Shown here: positions 43,188 to 51,829 of the stretch, piece by piece
Numbering within the stretch: the stretch's first letter is position 1
Layout: every line of letters starts with the position of its first letter
Origin: an uncultured Lachnospiraceae bacterium
GTDB taxonomy: Bacteria > Bacillota > Clostridia > Lachnospirales > Lachnospiraceae
DNA length: 64,000 bases
Reading direction: 5' to 3'
Assembly: GCA_951801955.1 (NCBI GenBank)
Contig: CATOOV010000002.1
Span: 1-64,000, forward strand
Notes under the pieces: model-generated
The model's input: the letters and a program-made list of their open reading frames with translations, nothing else
What the model was told of the DNA's origin: nothing
The model's database searches: none
Program-made: the position numbers and the translations under genes

Positions 43188-45581
43188 ATGAGCTTGAAAG
43201 AACGATTGGGAAAAGAGTTGTTATTTTTTGATGGTGCAATGGGTACCTTGTTACAGGAACGAGGGTTGCAGTCTGGGGAATTGCCTGAAATCTGGAATAT
43301 GACAAAAGAAAATGTAATCGGTGAAATTCACAGGGAATATTTGGACGTGGGCTGTGATATCATCAAGGCAAATACCTTCGGTGCCAATCCCTTTAAAATG
43401 AAGGGTACAGGCTATTCCTGCCAGGAGGTAACCGCAAAGGGCATTGCAATTGCAAAACATGCGATTGTAGAATCCGGAAAAAAGGCGTATGCTGCGTTGG
43501 ATATTGGATCTTTGGGAAAATTGTTAGAACCATTGGGGGATCTCTCTTTTGAAGCGGCATATCAGGCGTTTGTACCTATGTGTACGGCGGGAGAACATGC
43601 TGGCGCTGATTTGTGCCTGATTGAAACCATGAACGATACTTATGAAATCAAAGCGGCAGTGCTTGCCGCAAAGGAACATACCAGCCTCCCTGTTGTAGTC
43701 ACGATGGTATTTGACGAGTGTGGAAAACTTCTGACAGGCGCTGACATGGAAGCAGCAGTTGCCATGCTGGAAGGGCTGCGGGTGGACGCGCTGGGCCTAA
43801 ACTGCGGGTTTGGACCAGATATCATGAAAAAATTCCTGCCAAGGCTGCGGGAAATAACATCGTTGCCGATTGTGGTCAATCCCAATGCAGGGCTTCCAGT
43901 GGTGGTTGATGGGAAAACTTCTTTTCATGTGGGACCTGAAGAATTTGCAGGGATTATGAAGGAGATTGCACAGGACGGGGTATCGGTACTGGGCGGATGC
44001 TGCGGTACGACTCCGGCACATCTTCATGCATTGGTGGAATCATGCAGGGACATCCCAGCTATGGTTTTAACAGATAAGAACCGTTCTGTGGTCTCTTCTT
44101 ATACCCATGCAGTTGAGATGGACCAACATCCTAAAATTATCGGCGAACGAATCAATCCCACTGGAAAATCCCGTTTTAAGCAGGCTCTTAGAGAACAAGA
44201 TTTAGAGTATATTTATAAGGAAGCATTGGCACAACAGGATAGGGGCGCGCATATTTTGGATGTGAATGTGGGACTGCCAGAAATTGATGAAGTGGAGATG
44301 ATGCGTTCCGTGGTGACAGGCCTGCAGGGTATCACAGATCTGCCCTTGCAGATTGATACTTCCAATCCAACAGCAATGGAGACGGCAATGCGGCTTTATA
44401 ATGGCAAACCGCTTATTAACTCTGTCAATGGCAAGCAGGAATCCATGGACGTGGTATTTCCCCTGGCCGCAAAATACGGCGCTATGGTTGTGTGCCTGAC
44501 ATTGGATGAGAATGGAATTCCCAAGACGGCAAAGGGGCGGATTCAAATTGCTGAGAAAATCATTGCTGAGGCAGCGAAATATGGCATAGGAAAAAAAGAT
44601 TTGCTGATAGATACGCTGACGATGACAATCAGCACTGGGCAGGAAAATGCAAAAATTACTTTGGAGGCACTCCATTATGTACGGAATGTACTGGGTGTGC
44701 ACACTACATTAGGAGTGTCTAATATTTCTTTTGGACTGCCTTTGCGTGGGCATGTCAACACAGCATTTTTTACGATTGCATTGTCCCAGGGATTAAGTGC
44801 AGGGATTATCAACCCAAATAGTGAAGAGATGATGGCGGCATATCATTCTTTTTGTGCCTTAAATGGCAGTGACGGCAATTGCAGCGATTATATTGCAAGG
44901 TATTCCAAGCAGTCAGAACAGCAAAAGAAGGGACCAGAGAAATCTGGAGAACTTCGCCTGTTTGATGCGGTAGTCCGGGGACTCTCAGACAGCGCTTATC
45001 ATGCCGCGAAAAAAGAACTGGAAAACAAAAAACCCCTTGAGGTAATTGACCAAGAGCTGATTCCAGCATTGGACCAAGTTGGTCAAGGGTTTGAAAAGAA
45101 GACCGTGTTCCTCCCACAGCTTTTAATGAGTGCAGATGCTGCAAAGGCAGGGTTTGATGCCATCAAAGAACATTTAAAGGCAGAAGGCGGTGCACAGGCG
45201 TCCAAAGGGACCATTGTGATTGCCACCGTAAAGGGAGATATCCATGATATTGGAAAAAATATTGTAAAGGTGTTGCTGGAAAATTATGGATTCCAAGTAA
45301 TTGATCTAGGCAAGGATGTCCCGCCAGAGACCGTGGTGGAGGCGGCAAGGAAGCACCAGGTAAAACTGGTGGGATTAAGCGCGCTGATGACTACCACAGT
45401 GGCGAATATGGAACTTACCATCAAAATGATCAAAGAGGAATTCCCAGGGTGTAAGGTTATGGTAGGCGGCGCAGTGTTGACCCAGACCTATGCAGATATG
45501 ATCGGGGCAGATTTTTATTCCAAGGACGCTATGGGATCTGTCCGGTATGCCAATGAATTATTTGCTTCAGATGGGAGATGA
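43188..45581 (+). CDS. metH: Cobalamin-dependent methionine synthase, activation domain absent
   Basis: This 797-residue enzyme moves the methyl group of 5-methyl-THF to homocysteine through cobalamin. Domains: homocysteine/zinc-binding barrel (about 1-300, FDGAMGTLLQERG, NCGFGPD, GGCCGTTPAH), pterin-binding barrel (about 320-590, IIGERINPTGKSRFKQAL), and the cobalamin cap plus Rossmann domain (about 625-797, VKGDIHDIGKNIV with the cobalt-coordinating histidine). It ends there. The activation domain is the preceding gene. I start at ATG 43188 behind GGGAG. The frame is open 32 codons upstream as a shadow. B12 dependence ties methionine supply to cobalamin. Confidence 0.96.
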   Translation: MSLKERLGKELLFFDGAMGTLLQERGLQSGELPEIWNMTKENVIGEIHREYLDVGCDIIKANTFGANPFKMKGTGYSCQEVTAKGIAIAKHAIVESGKKAYAALDIGSLGKLLEPLGDLSFEAAYQAFVPMCTAGEHAGADLCLIETMNDTYEIKAAVLAAKEHTSLPVVVTMVFDECGKLLTGADMEAAVAMLEGLRVDALGLNCGFGPDIMKKFLPRLREITSLPIVVNPNAGLPVVVDGKTSFHVGPEEFAGIMKEIAQDGVSVLGGCCGTTPAHLHALVESCRDIPAMVLTDKNRSVVSSYTHAVEMDQHPKIIGERINPTGKSRFKQALREQDLEYIYKEALAQQDRGAHILDVNVGLPEIDEVEMMRSVVTGLQGITDLPLQIDTSNPTAMETAMRLYNGKPLINSVNGKQESMDVVFPLAAKYGAMVVCLTLDENGIPKTAKGRIQIAEKIIAEAAKYGIGKKDLLIDTLTMTISTGQENAKITLEALHYVRNVLGVHTTLGVSNISFGLPLRGHVNTAFFTIALSQGLSAGIINPNSEEMMAAYHSFCALNGSDGNCSDYIARYSKQSEQQKKGPEKSGELRLFDAVVRGLSDSAYHAAKKELENKKPLEVIDQELIPALDQVGQGFEKKTVFLPQLLMSADAAKAGFDAIKEHLKAEGGAQASKGTIVIATVKGDIHDIGKNIVKVLLENYGFQVIDLGKDVPPETVVEAARKHQVKLVGLSALMTTTVANMELTIKMIKEEFPGCKVMVGGAVLTQTYADMIGADFYSKDAMGSVRYANELFASDGR

Positions 45582-45756
45582 TTCCAACCTCGGCAGGCGG
45601 CGTATAACAAATTTGTATCAGTGGAGGTACCATCCCCTATCTGATAACGCTCCGCAAAAAGGCGCAGGGAGCCGGATATGTGCCATATCGGCAAAAGCTG
45701 GACAGAATCCATGCCAAGACTTACAGGAGCCAGTCTTGAAACAAATTGCCAGCTAG

Positions 45757-45853
45757 AACTCTCCAATCCTTTCTGAATATATTAATAACAGGATAAAAGT
45801 GCAAAAATTTCATTATCCTGTAGATTGATAAAAAGAAAGGAGCTGGAGAGTTT
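45757..45853 (+). promoter_or_regulatory. Nested hairpin masking the next gene's ribosome binding site
   Basis: AACTCTCCA-AT-CCTTTCT (45757-45774) pairs with AGAAAGG-AGC-TGGAGAGTT (45834-45852). A second hairpin AACAGGATAA/TTATCCTGT lies inside the loop. The 3' arm contains the AAAGGAG ribosome binding site of the DUF4474 gene, so the fold would hide it. There is only a T4 after the stem, so I favour translation control over termination. Confidence 0.6.
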
Positions 45854-46764
45854 TGTGTATTAATTATATTATATTTGGAATGGTTGTAATTATGCTTGTG
45901 TTAATCCTTATCATATGCCGCCTTCGGTACCAGAGGCATAAACGGGCAAAATTCAGGGTGAAGGAACGCTGTGACCATGAGAAAATACAGGACATCAATC
46001 AGGCTTTAGAACCCTTTGGATTTTCCTACCATCCCCAGAAGGATATTTTTTATTCCTTAGAAGAAGCGTGGCAGAAAAAATTTGGCTATGGAAAAATATA
46101 TGATGAAATGGCTCCAACTATGAATATGATTATTCACAGCGAGCCAATTTATTTTGAATATGGCCACCGAAGATGGATGATTGAGTTTTGGAAAGGGCAG
46201 TATGGCGTTACCACAGGTGCAGAAGTTGGGATTTATGTGGAAAAAGAGAAGGGAAGGCAGAAGGATCCAAGCGAGGTTTTCTATCAATGTGTTTCAAAGG
46301 AAGATGAAATTCCCATCAGCATGATTCTCTATAAAAACGGTAAGCGGTTGTTCCAGAGAGAGAAGACACATTGGTGGCTTGCGGGGTTTTCCCTGGGGGA
46401 ATTTTCCTGGCCAGCAGAACTGATGCTGGAAGTGTCTTTGAACTTTCCAAATTTAGAAATGCTGGAAGCATTTCTAAAGGGTTGTTACCATGCCGGTTAC
46501 CAGCCGGAAGATCTGCATGTCTGGTATAAACAGGTATCACTTCGCCTCTATCAGCCAAAGACAAAGCAGCCTTCAAAATATGGAAAGTTGTTTGGCAGAT
46601 GGATTCAATGGCAGAATCGCCATAATTGCAAGTTATATCACAAGGTTACAAAAGATTTTACAAGGACGATTGATAAACTGGATTATCTGATGCAGGCATA
46701 CCCCAGGATTTTTGGCATAATTATGAAAACAGGAAGAATTGCCTGGGAGAAAAAGAAGAAATGA
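45853..46764 (+). CDS. DUF4474 membrane-anchored protein
   Basis: This 303-residue protein has one N-terminal membrane helix (IIFGMVVIMLVLILIICRL) and a large soluble part. FGFSYHPQKDIFYSLEEAWQKKFGYGKIYDEMAP and YFEYGHRRWMIEFWKGQYGVTTGAEVGIY are characteristic of DUF4474. The role is unknown. The likely start is TTG 45853, 10 bases after AAAGGAG. The first ATG is at 45880, inside the membrane helix. The ribosome binding site lies in a long hairpin. The next gene overlaps its stop by 4 bases, so the two are translationally coupled and probably act together. Confidence 0.85.
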   Translation: MCINYIIFGMVVIMLVLILIICRLRYQRHKRAKFRVKERCDHEKIQDINQALEPFGFSYHPQKDIFYSLEEAWQKKFGYGKIYDEMAPTMNMIIHSEPIYFEYGHRRWMIEFWKGQYGVTTGAEVGIYVEKEKGRQKDPSEVFYQCVSKEDEIPISMILYKNGKRLFQREKTHWWLAGFSLGEFSWPAELMLEVSLNFPNLEMLEAFLKGCYHAGYQPEDLHVWYKQVSLRLYQPKTKQPSKYGKLFGRWIQWQNRHNCKLYHKVTKDFTRTIDKLDYLMQAYPRIFGIIMKTGRIAWEKKKK

Positions 46765-47663
46765 GTCGTACTGGAAAAAAACTGGATCAGGCTTATGAGA
46801 AGGCACTCTGTATTCGGATTGACAGAGGGAGCCGGATTGTATTGATGAGTGATTGCCATCGCGGAATTGGAAATTGGGGGGATAATTTTCAGCCTAACCA
46901 GAATTTGTTTTTTGCAGCATTGCAGTATTACAACCGAAGAAATTTTACGTACATTGAGTTGGGGGATGGGGATGAACTTTGGGAAAATCGAAATTTGAAA
47001 GAAATTATAAGGATTCACAGCAATCAGTTTTGGCTGATGGGGGAGTTCTACAAAAAAGGGCGGCTGTTTATGCTGTTTGGAAACCATGACCGGAAGAAAG
47101 GCTGTGAGAAATATTTTAATTCCCATTGCAATTCCTATTATTGTGAGACAGAAACACAGATGAAAAGTTTGTTTCCAAATTTGAAGGTACAGGAGGCAAT
47201 CCGTCTGCAGGAACCCAGCAGCGGGGTAGAATTGTTTTTGGTACATGGGCATCAGGGAGATTTGTGGAATGATACTTTGTGGAAGCTGACGAGGTTTTTG
47301 GTTCGCTATCTCTGGCGTCCCTTGGAGCTGGCGGGGTGTAACGACCCCACCAGCGCGGCAAAAAATTATCAGAGAAAGGAAAAAACAGAAAAAAGGCTTG
47401 CCGAATGGGCGAAGGAACACCAGAAGGTTTTGGTGGCTGGCCATACACACCGCCCTTTCTTTCCCAAGCCGGGAGAAGGATATTATTTCAACGATGGAAG
47501 CTGTGTGCATCCCCGTTGTATCACAGCGTTAGAGCTGGAATGCGGCGCCATATCTTTGGTAAAGTGGAGCATGAAAGTACGGGAGGATAATTTGCTCTAT
47601 ATTGGAAGGGAATTGTTGGAGGGTCCTAGGGCATTGGCAGAGTATGCGAAAAAAAATACATAA
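46761..47663 (+). CDS. Calcineurin-like metallophosphoesterase
   Basis: This 300-residue enzyme has all metal-binding motifs of the calcineurin-like superfamily: MSDCHRG (about residue 29), GDGDELWE (about 68), FGNHDRKKG (about 107), HGHQGDLWND (about 160) and VAGHTHRP (about 224). The substrate is unknown; relatives include UDP-2,3-diacylglucosamine hydrolase-like and protein phosphatases. It overlaps the DUF4474 gene by the ATGA tetranucleotide. No terminator is obvious before the next gene. Confidence 0.9.
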   Translation: MSRTGKKLDQAYEKALCIRIDRGSRIVLMSDCHRGIGNWGDNFQPNQNLFFAALQYYNRRNFTYIELGDGDELWENRNLKEIIRIHSNQFWLMGEFYKKGRLFMLFGNHDRKKGCEKYFNSHCNSYYCETETQMKSLFPNLKVQEAIRLQEPSSGVELFLVHGHQGDLWNDTLWKLTRFLVRYLWRPLELAGCNDPTSAAKNYQRKEKTEKRLAEWAKEHQKVLVAGHTHRPFFPKPGEGYYFNDGSCVHPRCITALELECGAISLVKWSMKVREDNLLYIGRELLEGPRALAEYAKKNT

Positions 47664-47895
47664 AGGATGCAACTTTTTTGAACTTTCATGCATCTAATAA
47701 AGTGTAGAGGGAAGGTTTGCCGCCATAGAGAATGCAAATGCCAACCGAATTTCGAAAAATGATCTGCAAAGACGCCAGCCGGCGCTGCATTCTTTCCAGT
47801 AAAAGGAAACCTAAGAAAAACTTAAGAATTTCAGAAAGAAATAGATAAGGATGATTTGTTATACTAAAGAAGAAAAGAGAAGGGCGGGGGTTATT

Positions 47896-48504
47896 ATGAG
47901 AGTTGGAAAACAAAGTCTGGTAAAGCAGTTGCAGCTTCAGAATGAAAAAGCAGTAGAATTGCTGATTACAGAACATGGCGAGCGGTTGATTACGATTATT
48001 CGCAAACATTTGTTTACATTACCTCATTTACAGCAGGACTGCCTTGTGGATACCATCCAGGCAATCTGGAATCATGCAGAATATTTTCATGAGAACAATG
48101 AATTTGAGAATTGGATTGGTTCTGTGGCGCGGTATTGCTGTCTGGAATATTTAAGAAATCACAAGCAGGAAGCAACCATTGCATGGTTGATTGAGAAGGA
48201 GATTGCCGAAGAAAAGGAAGTGATGACAAGCTGCCTTGAACCAGAGGAGCAGAAATTATTTTATCAGTTTTATACTTGTGAGGAGAATAAAAGCACTTCC
48301 CAGCCTGCCTATCACAATATGTATGAGCTTCTGAATCGGATTGACACAGATATTTTTGAATACGAAAAAGAACCTTTGTCAATGGAGGAACAAAAAGAAG
48401 TCCTTTCACGGATTCAAATTGTAAAAAAAGACAAAAAGCGCAGATTTTCTTTGAAACGCTATCTGGAGCATTCTTTCCGAAAGACAATGGCAGTAAATTG
48501 TTAA
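47896..48504 (+). pseudogene. ECF sigma factor region 2 fused to anti-sigma N-terminus
   Basis: The first ~100 residues look like sigma region 2 of an ECF factor (LLITEHGERLITIIRKHL, LVDTIQAIWNHAEYFHENNEFENWIGSVARYCCLEYLRN). The expected region 4 helix-turn-helix is missing. Instead, after CLEPEEQKLFYQFY, the sequence turns into MYELLNRIDTDIFEYEKEPLSMEEQKEVLSRI...RKTMAV. This resembles the cytoplasmic N-terminus of a DUF4179-type anti-sigma factor and stops just before its expected membrane helix. I read it as an internal deletion joining two neighbouring genes. The start is ATG 47896 behind GGCGGGGG. Confidence 0.55.
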
Positions 48505-48538
48505 TCTATATCCGGTATTGGATTAAGATGAATTTGTA

Positions 48539-48656
48539 ATGGCTGGATTGATACCAATAACCATGCCAGAAGGGATAACGATATGGATGATAATTAAATG
48601 GCTGGAATCGATACCAATTATCCATGTCGGAAAAGAAGATGACATAGATTATAGAA
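48539..48656 (+). repeat. Two diverged 59-bp tandem copies
   Basis: ATGGCTGGATTGATACCAAT at 48539 and ATGGCTGGAATCGATACCAA at 48598 begin two copies that stay similar through ACCATGCC/TCCATGTC and then fade. A short open frame spans both but has no ribosome binding site. Confidence 0.6.
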
Positions 48657-49671
48657 TTACCGTAACTAAGAGGGAACATCCATCTTTGCTTTCGGCAGTA
48701 ATTTTTCCTTTATGGGCTTTTGTGACGGCATGGGCAATGGAAAGCCCGATTCCATATCCCCCTGTCTCAGAGTTCCGGGAAGCATCTGTACGGTAAAAGC
48801 GGTCAAAAAGATGGGGCAATTGTTCCTGTGAAATTTGTTTTGTTGTATTGTAAATGGTAAAACAGATATTTTTTCCCCGTTTTTTCAGGGTAACTTCGAT
48901 CGTTCCTTGGGGCGGGGAATATTTTATGGCATTGTCAAGCAAGATGGAAATAAGCTGGCGAACGGAAGGCTCGTCTCCATGGAAGGACAGCAGGGGTGCG
49001 ATATCTGTGGAAAAAATCTTTTCCTGTGTGGCTGCAAGGGGCAGGAATGACTGGATAATTTCTTCTGCCAGGTCAGAAATAGAAAAATCAATTTTTTGTA
49101 ATTGGTTTTTAGGCTCTTCCATTCGGGACAGGTAGATCAACTGGTTCGTCAAGCTGGCAAGACGTGCTGTCTGTTTCTGGATGCCTTGGAACCACTCGTT
49201 TTCCCCATATTCCATTTCTAAAATTTCCCGATTGGCGTCAATTATGGTAAGCGGTGTCTTGATTTCATGTCCCGCATCTGTAATAAATTGGCGCTGTTTT
49301 TCATAACTTTCTGATACAGGCTTCATTACGATCCTTGAGAAGAAGAGCACCAAAATTAGGACAGAGAAAAGCCCAAGGGCAGATACCAAAATACTGGTCA
49401 GCAAAAAAGAGCGGAAGGTGGAAAGGCTCCTGGTACAATCCAGAAAGATAATGCGGGTTTTTTCTGGATCGGTTTTCTTAAGATAACGATAAGAAGACAG
49501 AAAACCAGAGTCTTTTTTAGAATTCCAGACTTTTATAGTTAAAATATTTTTGGCATCCTGCACAACTTTCTGATAATTGAGGATATTGATGGCGCCGATA
49601 ATAATGGTTAAAACTAAGAGTACAGATAACATGGAGATAAGGATAAATCGGTTTTGAAGTTGTTTGATCAC
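48649..49671 (-). CDS. Sensor histidine kinase
   Basis: This 340-residue membrane kinase has two membrane helices (about residues 12-34 and 90-112) flanking a short extracellular loop. The HisKA domain is ITDAGHEIKTPLTIIDANREIL (phospho-acceptor histidine about 134). The HATPase domain has N-box LDNAIKYSP and G-boxes TGGYGIGLSIAHAV. It phosphorylates the response regulator encoded just upstream, whose stop it overlaps by 4 bases. The loop is only about 50 residues long, which favours sensing of membrane or cell-envelope signals over a large ligand. Confidence 0.93.
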   Translation of the reverse strand: MIKQLQNRFILISMLSVLLVLTIIIGAINILNYQKVVQDAKNILTIKVWNSKKDSGFLSSYRYLKKTDPEKTRIIFLDCTRSLSTFRSFLLTSILVSALGLFSVLILVLFFSRIVMKPVSESYEKQRQFITDAGHEIKTPLTIIDANREILEMEYGENEWFQGIQKQTARLASLTNQLIYLSRMEEPKNQLQKIDFSISDLAEEIIQSFLPLAATQEKIFSTDIAPLLSFHGDEPSVRQLISILLDNAIKYSPPQGTIEVTLKKRGKNICFTIYNTTKQISQEQLPHLFDRFYRTDASRNSETGGYGIGLSIAHAVTKAHKGKITAESKDGCSLLVTVIL

Positions 49672-50342
49672 GGCAGTTCCTCCAGATAATAGCCGACATT
49701 CCGGGTTGCTTTGAGTTGTACATTGGAATGAAGTGCAGACAGTTTTTTGCGCAGATAAGAAATATAGGTCCAGACGACATTGAGTTCCGCCTCGCTGTCA
49801 TATCCCCAGATTCGTTCCAGAAACCGCTCGCTGGGAATGAGCTGACCAGGATTTCCCATCAACATTTCCAACATTTGGAATTCCTTGTTTGTAAGCCGGA
49901 ATTTTCCTGTGGGGGAGGACAGGGTAAAAGAGGAAAGATCTAAAGTAACATTTCCAATTTGTAGGCAGGAGCTGACGGCGCTTGTATGTCCCCTGGTCAT
50001 AGCACGTATGCGTGCAAGCAGCTCCTTTGCGGCAAAGGGTTTGGTCAAATAGTCGTTGGCGCCTGCATCCAATCCGGTCACTTTATCGTCAATTTCAGAT
50101 TTTGCAGTTAATAAAAGTACCGGGAGAGGGTTTCCCTGCTCCCGGAGTTTTTTTAAGACAGTGAGGCCATCTAATTTTGGCATCATAATATCCAAAATTA
50201 GACCATCATAATTATTGCTGTTTAGATAGGCGAGCGCTTCCTCACCATCAAAAACTGCATCTACAGAATAATTGCTGCGCTCTAATATCGTCAGAAGGGC
50301 GCGGGAAAGCTCTTTTTCGTCTTCTGCAAGTAATAATCGCAT
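49668..50342 (-). CDS. OmpR-family response regulator
   Basis: This 224-residue regulator has receiver domain residues DE (8-9), phospho-acceptor D in LILDIMMPKLDG (about 51) and K in LTKPF (about 101). The C-terminal winged helix reads RLTNKEFQMLEMLMGNPGQLIPSERFLERIWGYDSEAELNVVWTYISYLRKKL. It forms a pair with the kinase downstream (4-base overlap). An R1 fragment lies about 30 bases upstream of its start. The targets are unknown; the ion transporters nearby on the same strand are possible. Confidence 0.94.
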   Translation of the reverse strand: MRLLLAEDEKELSRALLTILERSNYSVDAVFDGEEALAYLNSNNYDGLILDIMMPKLDGLTVLKKLREQGNPLPVLLLTAKSEIDDKVTGLDAGANDYLTKPFAAKELLARIRAMTRGHTSAVSSCLQIGNVTLDLSSFTLSSPTGKFRLTNKEFQMLEMLMGNPGQLIPSERFLERIWGYDSEAELNVVWTYISYLRKKLSALHSNVQLKATRNVGYYLEELP

Positions 50343-50370
50343 GACCTACCACCTTTCTTAAATGAGGCAC

Positions 50371-50424
50371 TCGCACAAAAGGAAACGATTGCTGCGCAAT
50401 TGTGCACGGCGCGGCAAAGCGTGC
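50371..50424 (+). repeat. R1 dispersed repeat, domain 1 only
   Basis: GCACAA pairs with TTGTGC, enclosing the purine bulge AAGGAAACG and inner hairpin ATTGC-TGC-GCAAT, followed by ACGGCGCGGCAAA. It matches domain 1 of R1 at 28345 and 32133 but lacks domain 2. Confidence 0.65.
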
Positions 50425-50506
50425 AAACCCCTCCCCCAAGAATGATGGGAAGGGGGCTGGGGCAGGCTTGTTGCTGAAAGTGTGCAAGCCTTTCAAGATT
50501 AGAAGG

Positions 50507-51700
50507 TCAGACCGCAGACACAGGTCTGGCTGTTTTCTTTTTAAAGACAATCTTTAATAGGATTGGCGTGATAATCGTAGTGATTACCACCATAACAACA
50601 ATAGGGGCGTACAATGATTCACTGATCAGCCCAAGCGCCTCGCCTTTGTTTGCCACAATTAATGCTACTTCGCCCCTAGAAATCATTCCAACACCAATCT
50701 GTATGGATTCCCTGTTGCTGTACCCCATAATCTTGGCGCCAAACCCGCATCCTACCACTTTGGTGAGAATGGCGACAATCAGAAGAGCGATGGTAAACAA
50801 GAGAATGTTGGAAGACATGGAGCTGATTTCTACTTTCAAACCAATGCTGGCAAAAAATACTGGTGCCACCAGCATATAAGATACCGTGTCAAACTCCTGG
50901 TATACGATCTCCCGTTTGGTACTGTGGCTTAAGATCAGCCCTGCAGCATAAGCGCCTGTGATATCTGCAACTCCAAAAAAGGCTTCTGCACAAAAGGACA
51001 TAACCAGGCAGAATGCGAAAATTAGGATTACATAACGCCGGTTAGGTCTTGGATCTTTGGAGATCCATTTTTGGATCACAAAGTAAAAAGCAAATCCAAA
51101 GGCAACTGCAAATACAAAAAATCCAACAATTTTTACTAAAACTACAAAAATATTTGTGCTGGGGTCAGCCATACTGGTGACGATGGTCAATGCCACAATC
51201 CCAAGGATATCATCAATAATGGCTGCTCCTAGGATGGCGGTGCCTGCTTTGGTGGAGATTTTTCCCATTTCCTTGAGGGTCTCCACGGAAATACTAACAG
51301 AAGTTGCTGTTAAGATGATTCCAATAAATATGTATTGTAAAAATGTGCTGGCAGGCAGGTCGTCGGAACCCACTTTGCACACATAGGCGACGCCGAGACC
51401 GCCTAAAAGGGGGGCAATTACACCTACAAGGGCGATTACAAAGGAAGCAAGACCAGATTTTTTTAATTCCTCTGTATCTGTCTCCAGTCCTGCCATAAAC
51501 ATCAGGATAATCACACCGATCTCAGATACCTGGTTTAAAAAGGTAGAACCATGAATTAGATTCAGACAGGCAGGTCCAAGGAGAAGACCGGCAAGCAAAG
51601 CACCAACGACCTGCGGCATATGGGCACGCCTGGTCACAAGCCCAAGTAGTTTTGTACTAAATAAGATAATTGCCAAAAATAACAAATAATCATAATTCAT
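50507..51700 (-). CDS. Cation/proton antiporter, CPA2/NapA type
   Basis: This 397-residue polytopic membrane protein exchanges Na+ or K+ for H+. It has about 12-13 membrane segments, including the CPA2-typical PQVVGALLAGLLLGPACL near the N-terminus, AAIIDDILGIVAL with the paired aspartates of the ion-binding site (about 165) and GMISRGEVALIVANKGE (about 350). There is no C-terminal TrkA-N domain, as in NapA. The start is ATG 51700 behind GGAGGAG. The frame is open 8 codons upstream without need. A ClC channel gene lies 130 bases upstream on the same strand. Confidence 0.92.
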   Translation of the reverse strand: MNYDYLLFLAIILFSTKLLGLVTRRAHMPQVVGALLAGLLLGPACLNLIHGSTFLNQVSEIGVIILMFMAGLETDTEELKKSGLASFVIALVGVIAPLLGGLGVAYVCKVGSDDLPASTFLQYIFIGIILTATSVSISVETLKEMGKISTKAGTAILGAAIIDDILGIVALTIVTSMADPSTNIFVVLVKIVGFFVFAVAFGFAFYFVIQKWISKDPRPNRRYVILIFAFCLVMSFCAEAFFGVADITGAYAAGLILSHSTKREIVYQEFDTVSYMLVAPVFFASIGLKVEISSMSSNILLFTIALLIVAILTKVVGCGFGAKIMGYSNRESIQIGVGMISRGEVALIVANKGEALGLISESLYAPIVVMVVITTIITPILLKIVFKKKTARPVSAV

Positions 51701-51829
51701 AAAAAACTCCTCCATCCGTTTCATTAATAAATCCTTTGGAATTATAACTCTGTATTAAAAAAAATACAAGTAGAAAATCTGCCAAGAAAATACAAAATGA
51801 AAAAAGATTTTGGTGAAAAATACACCTTA

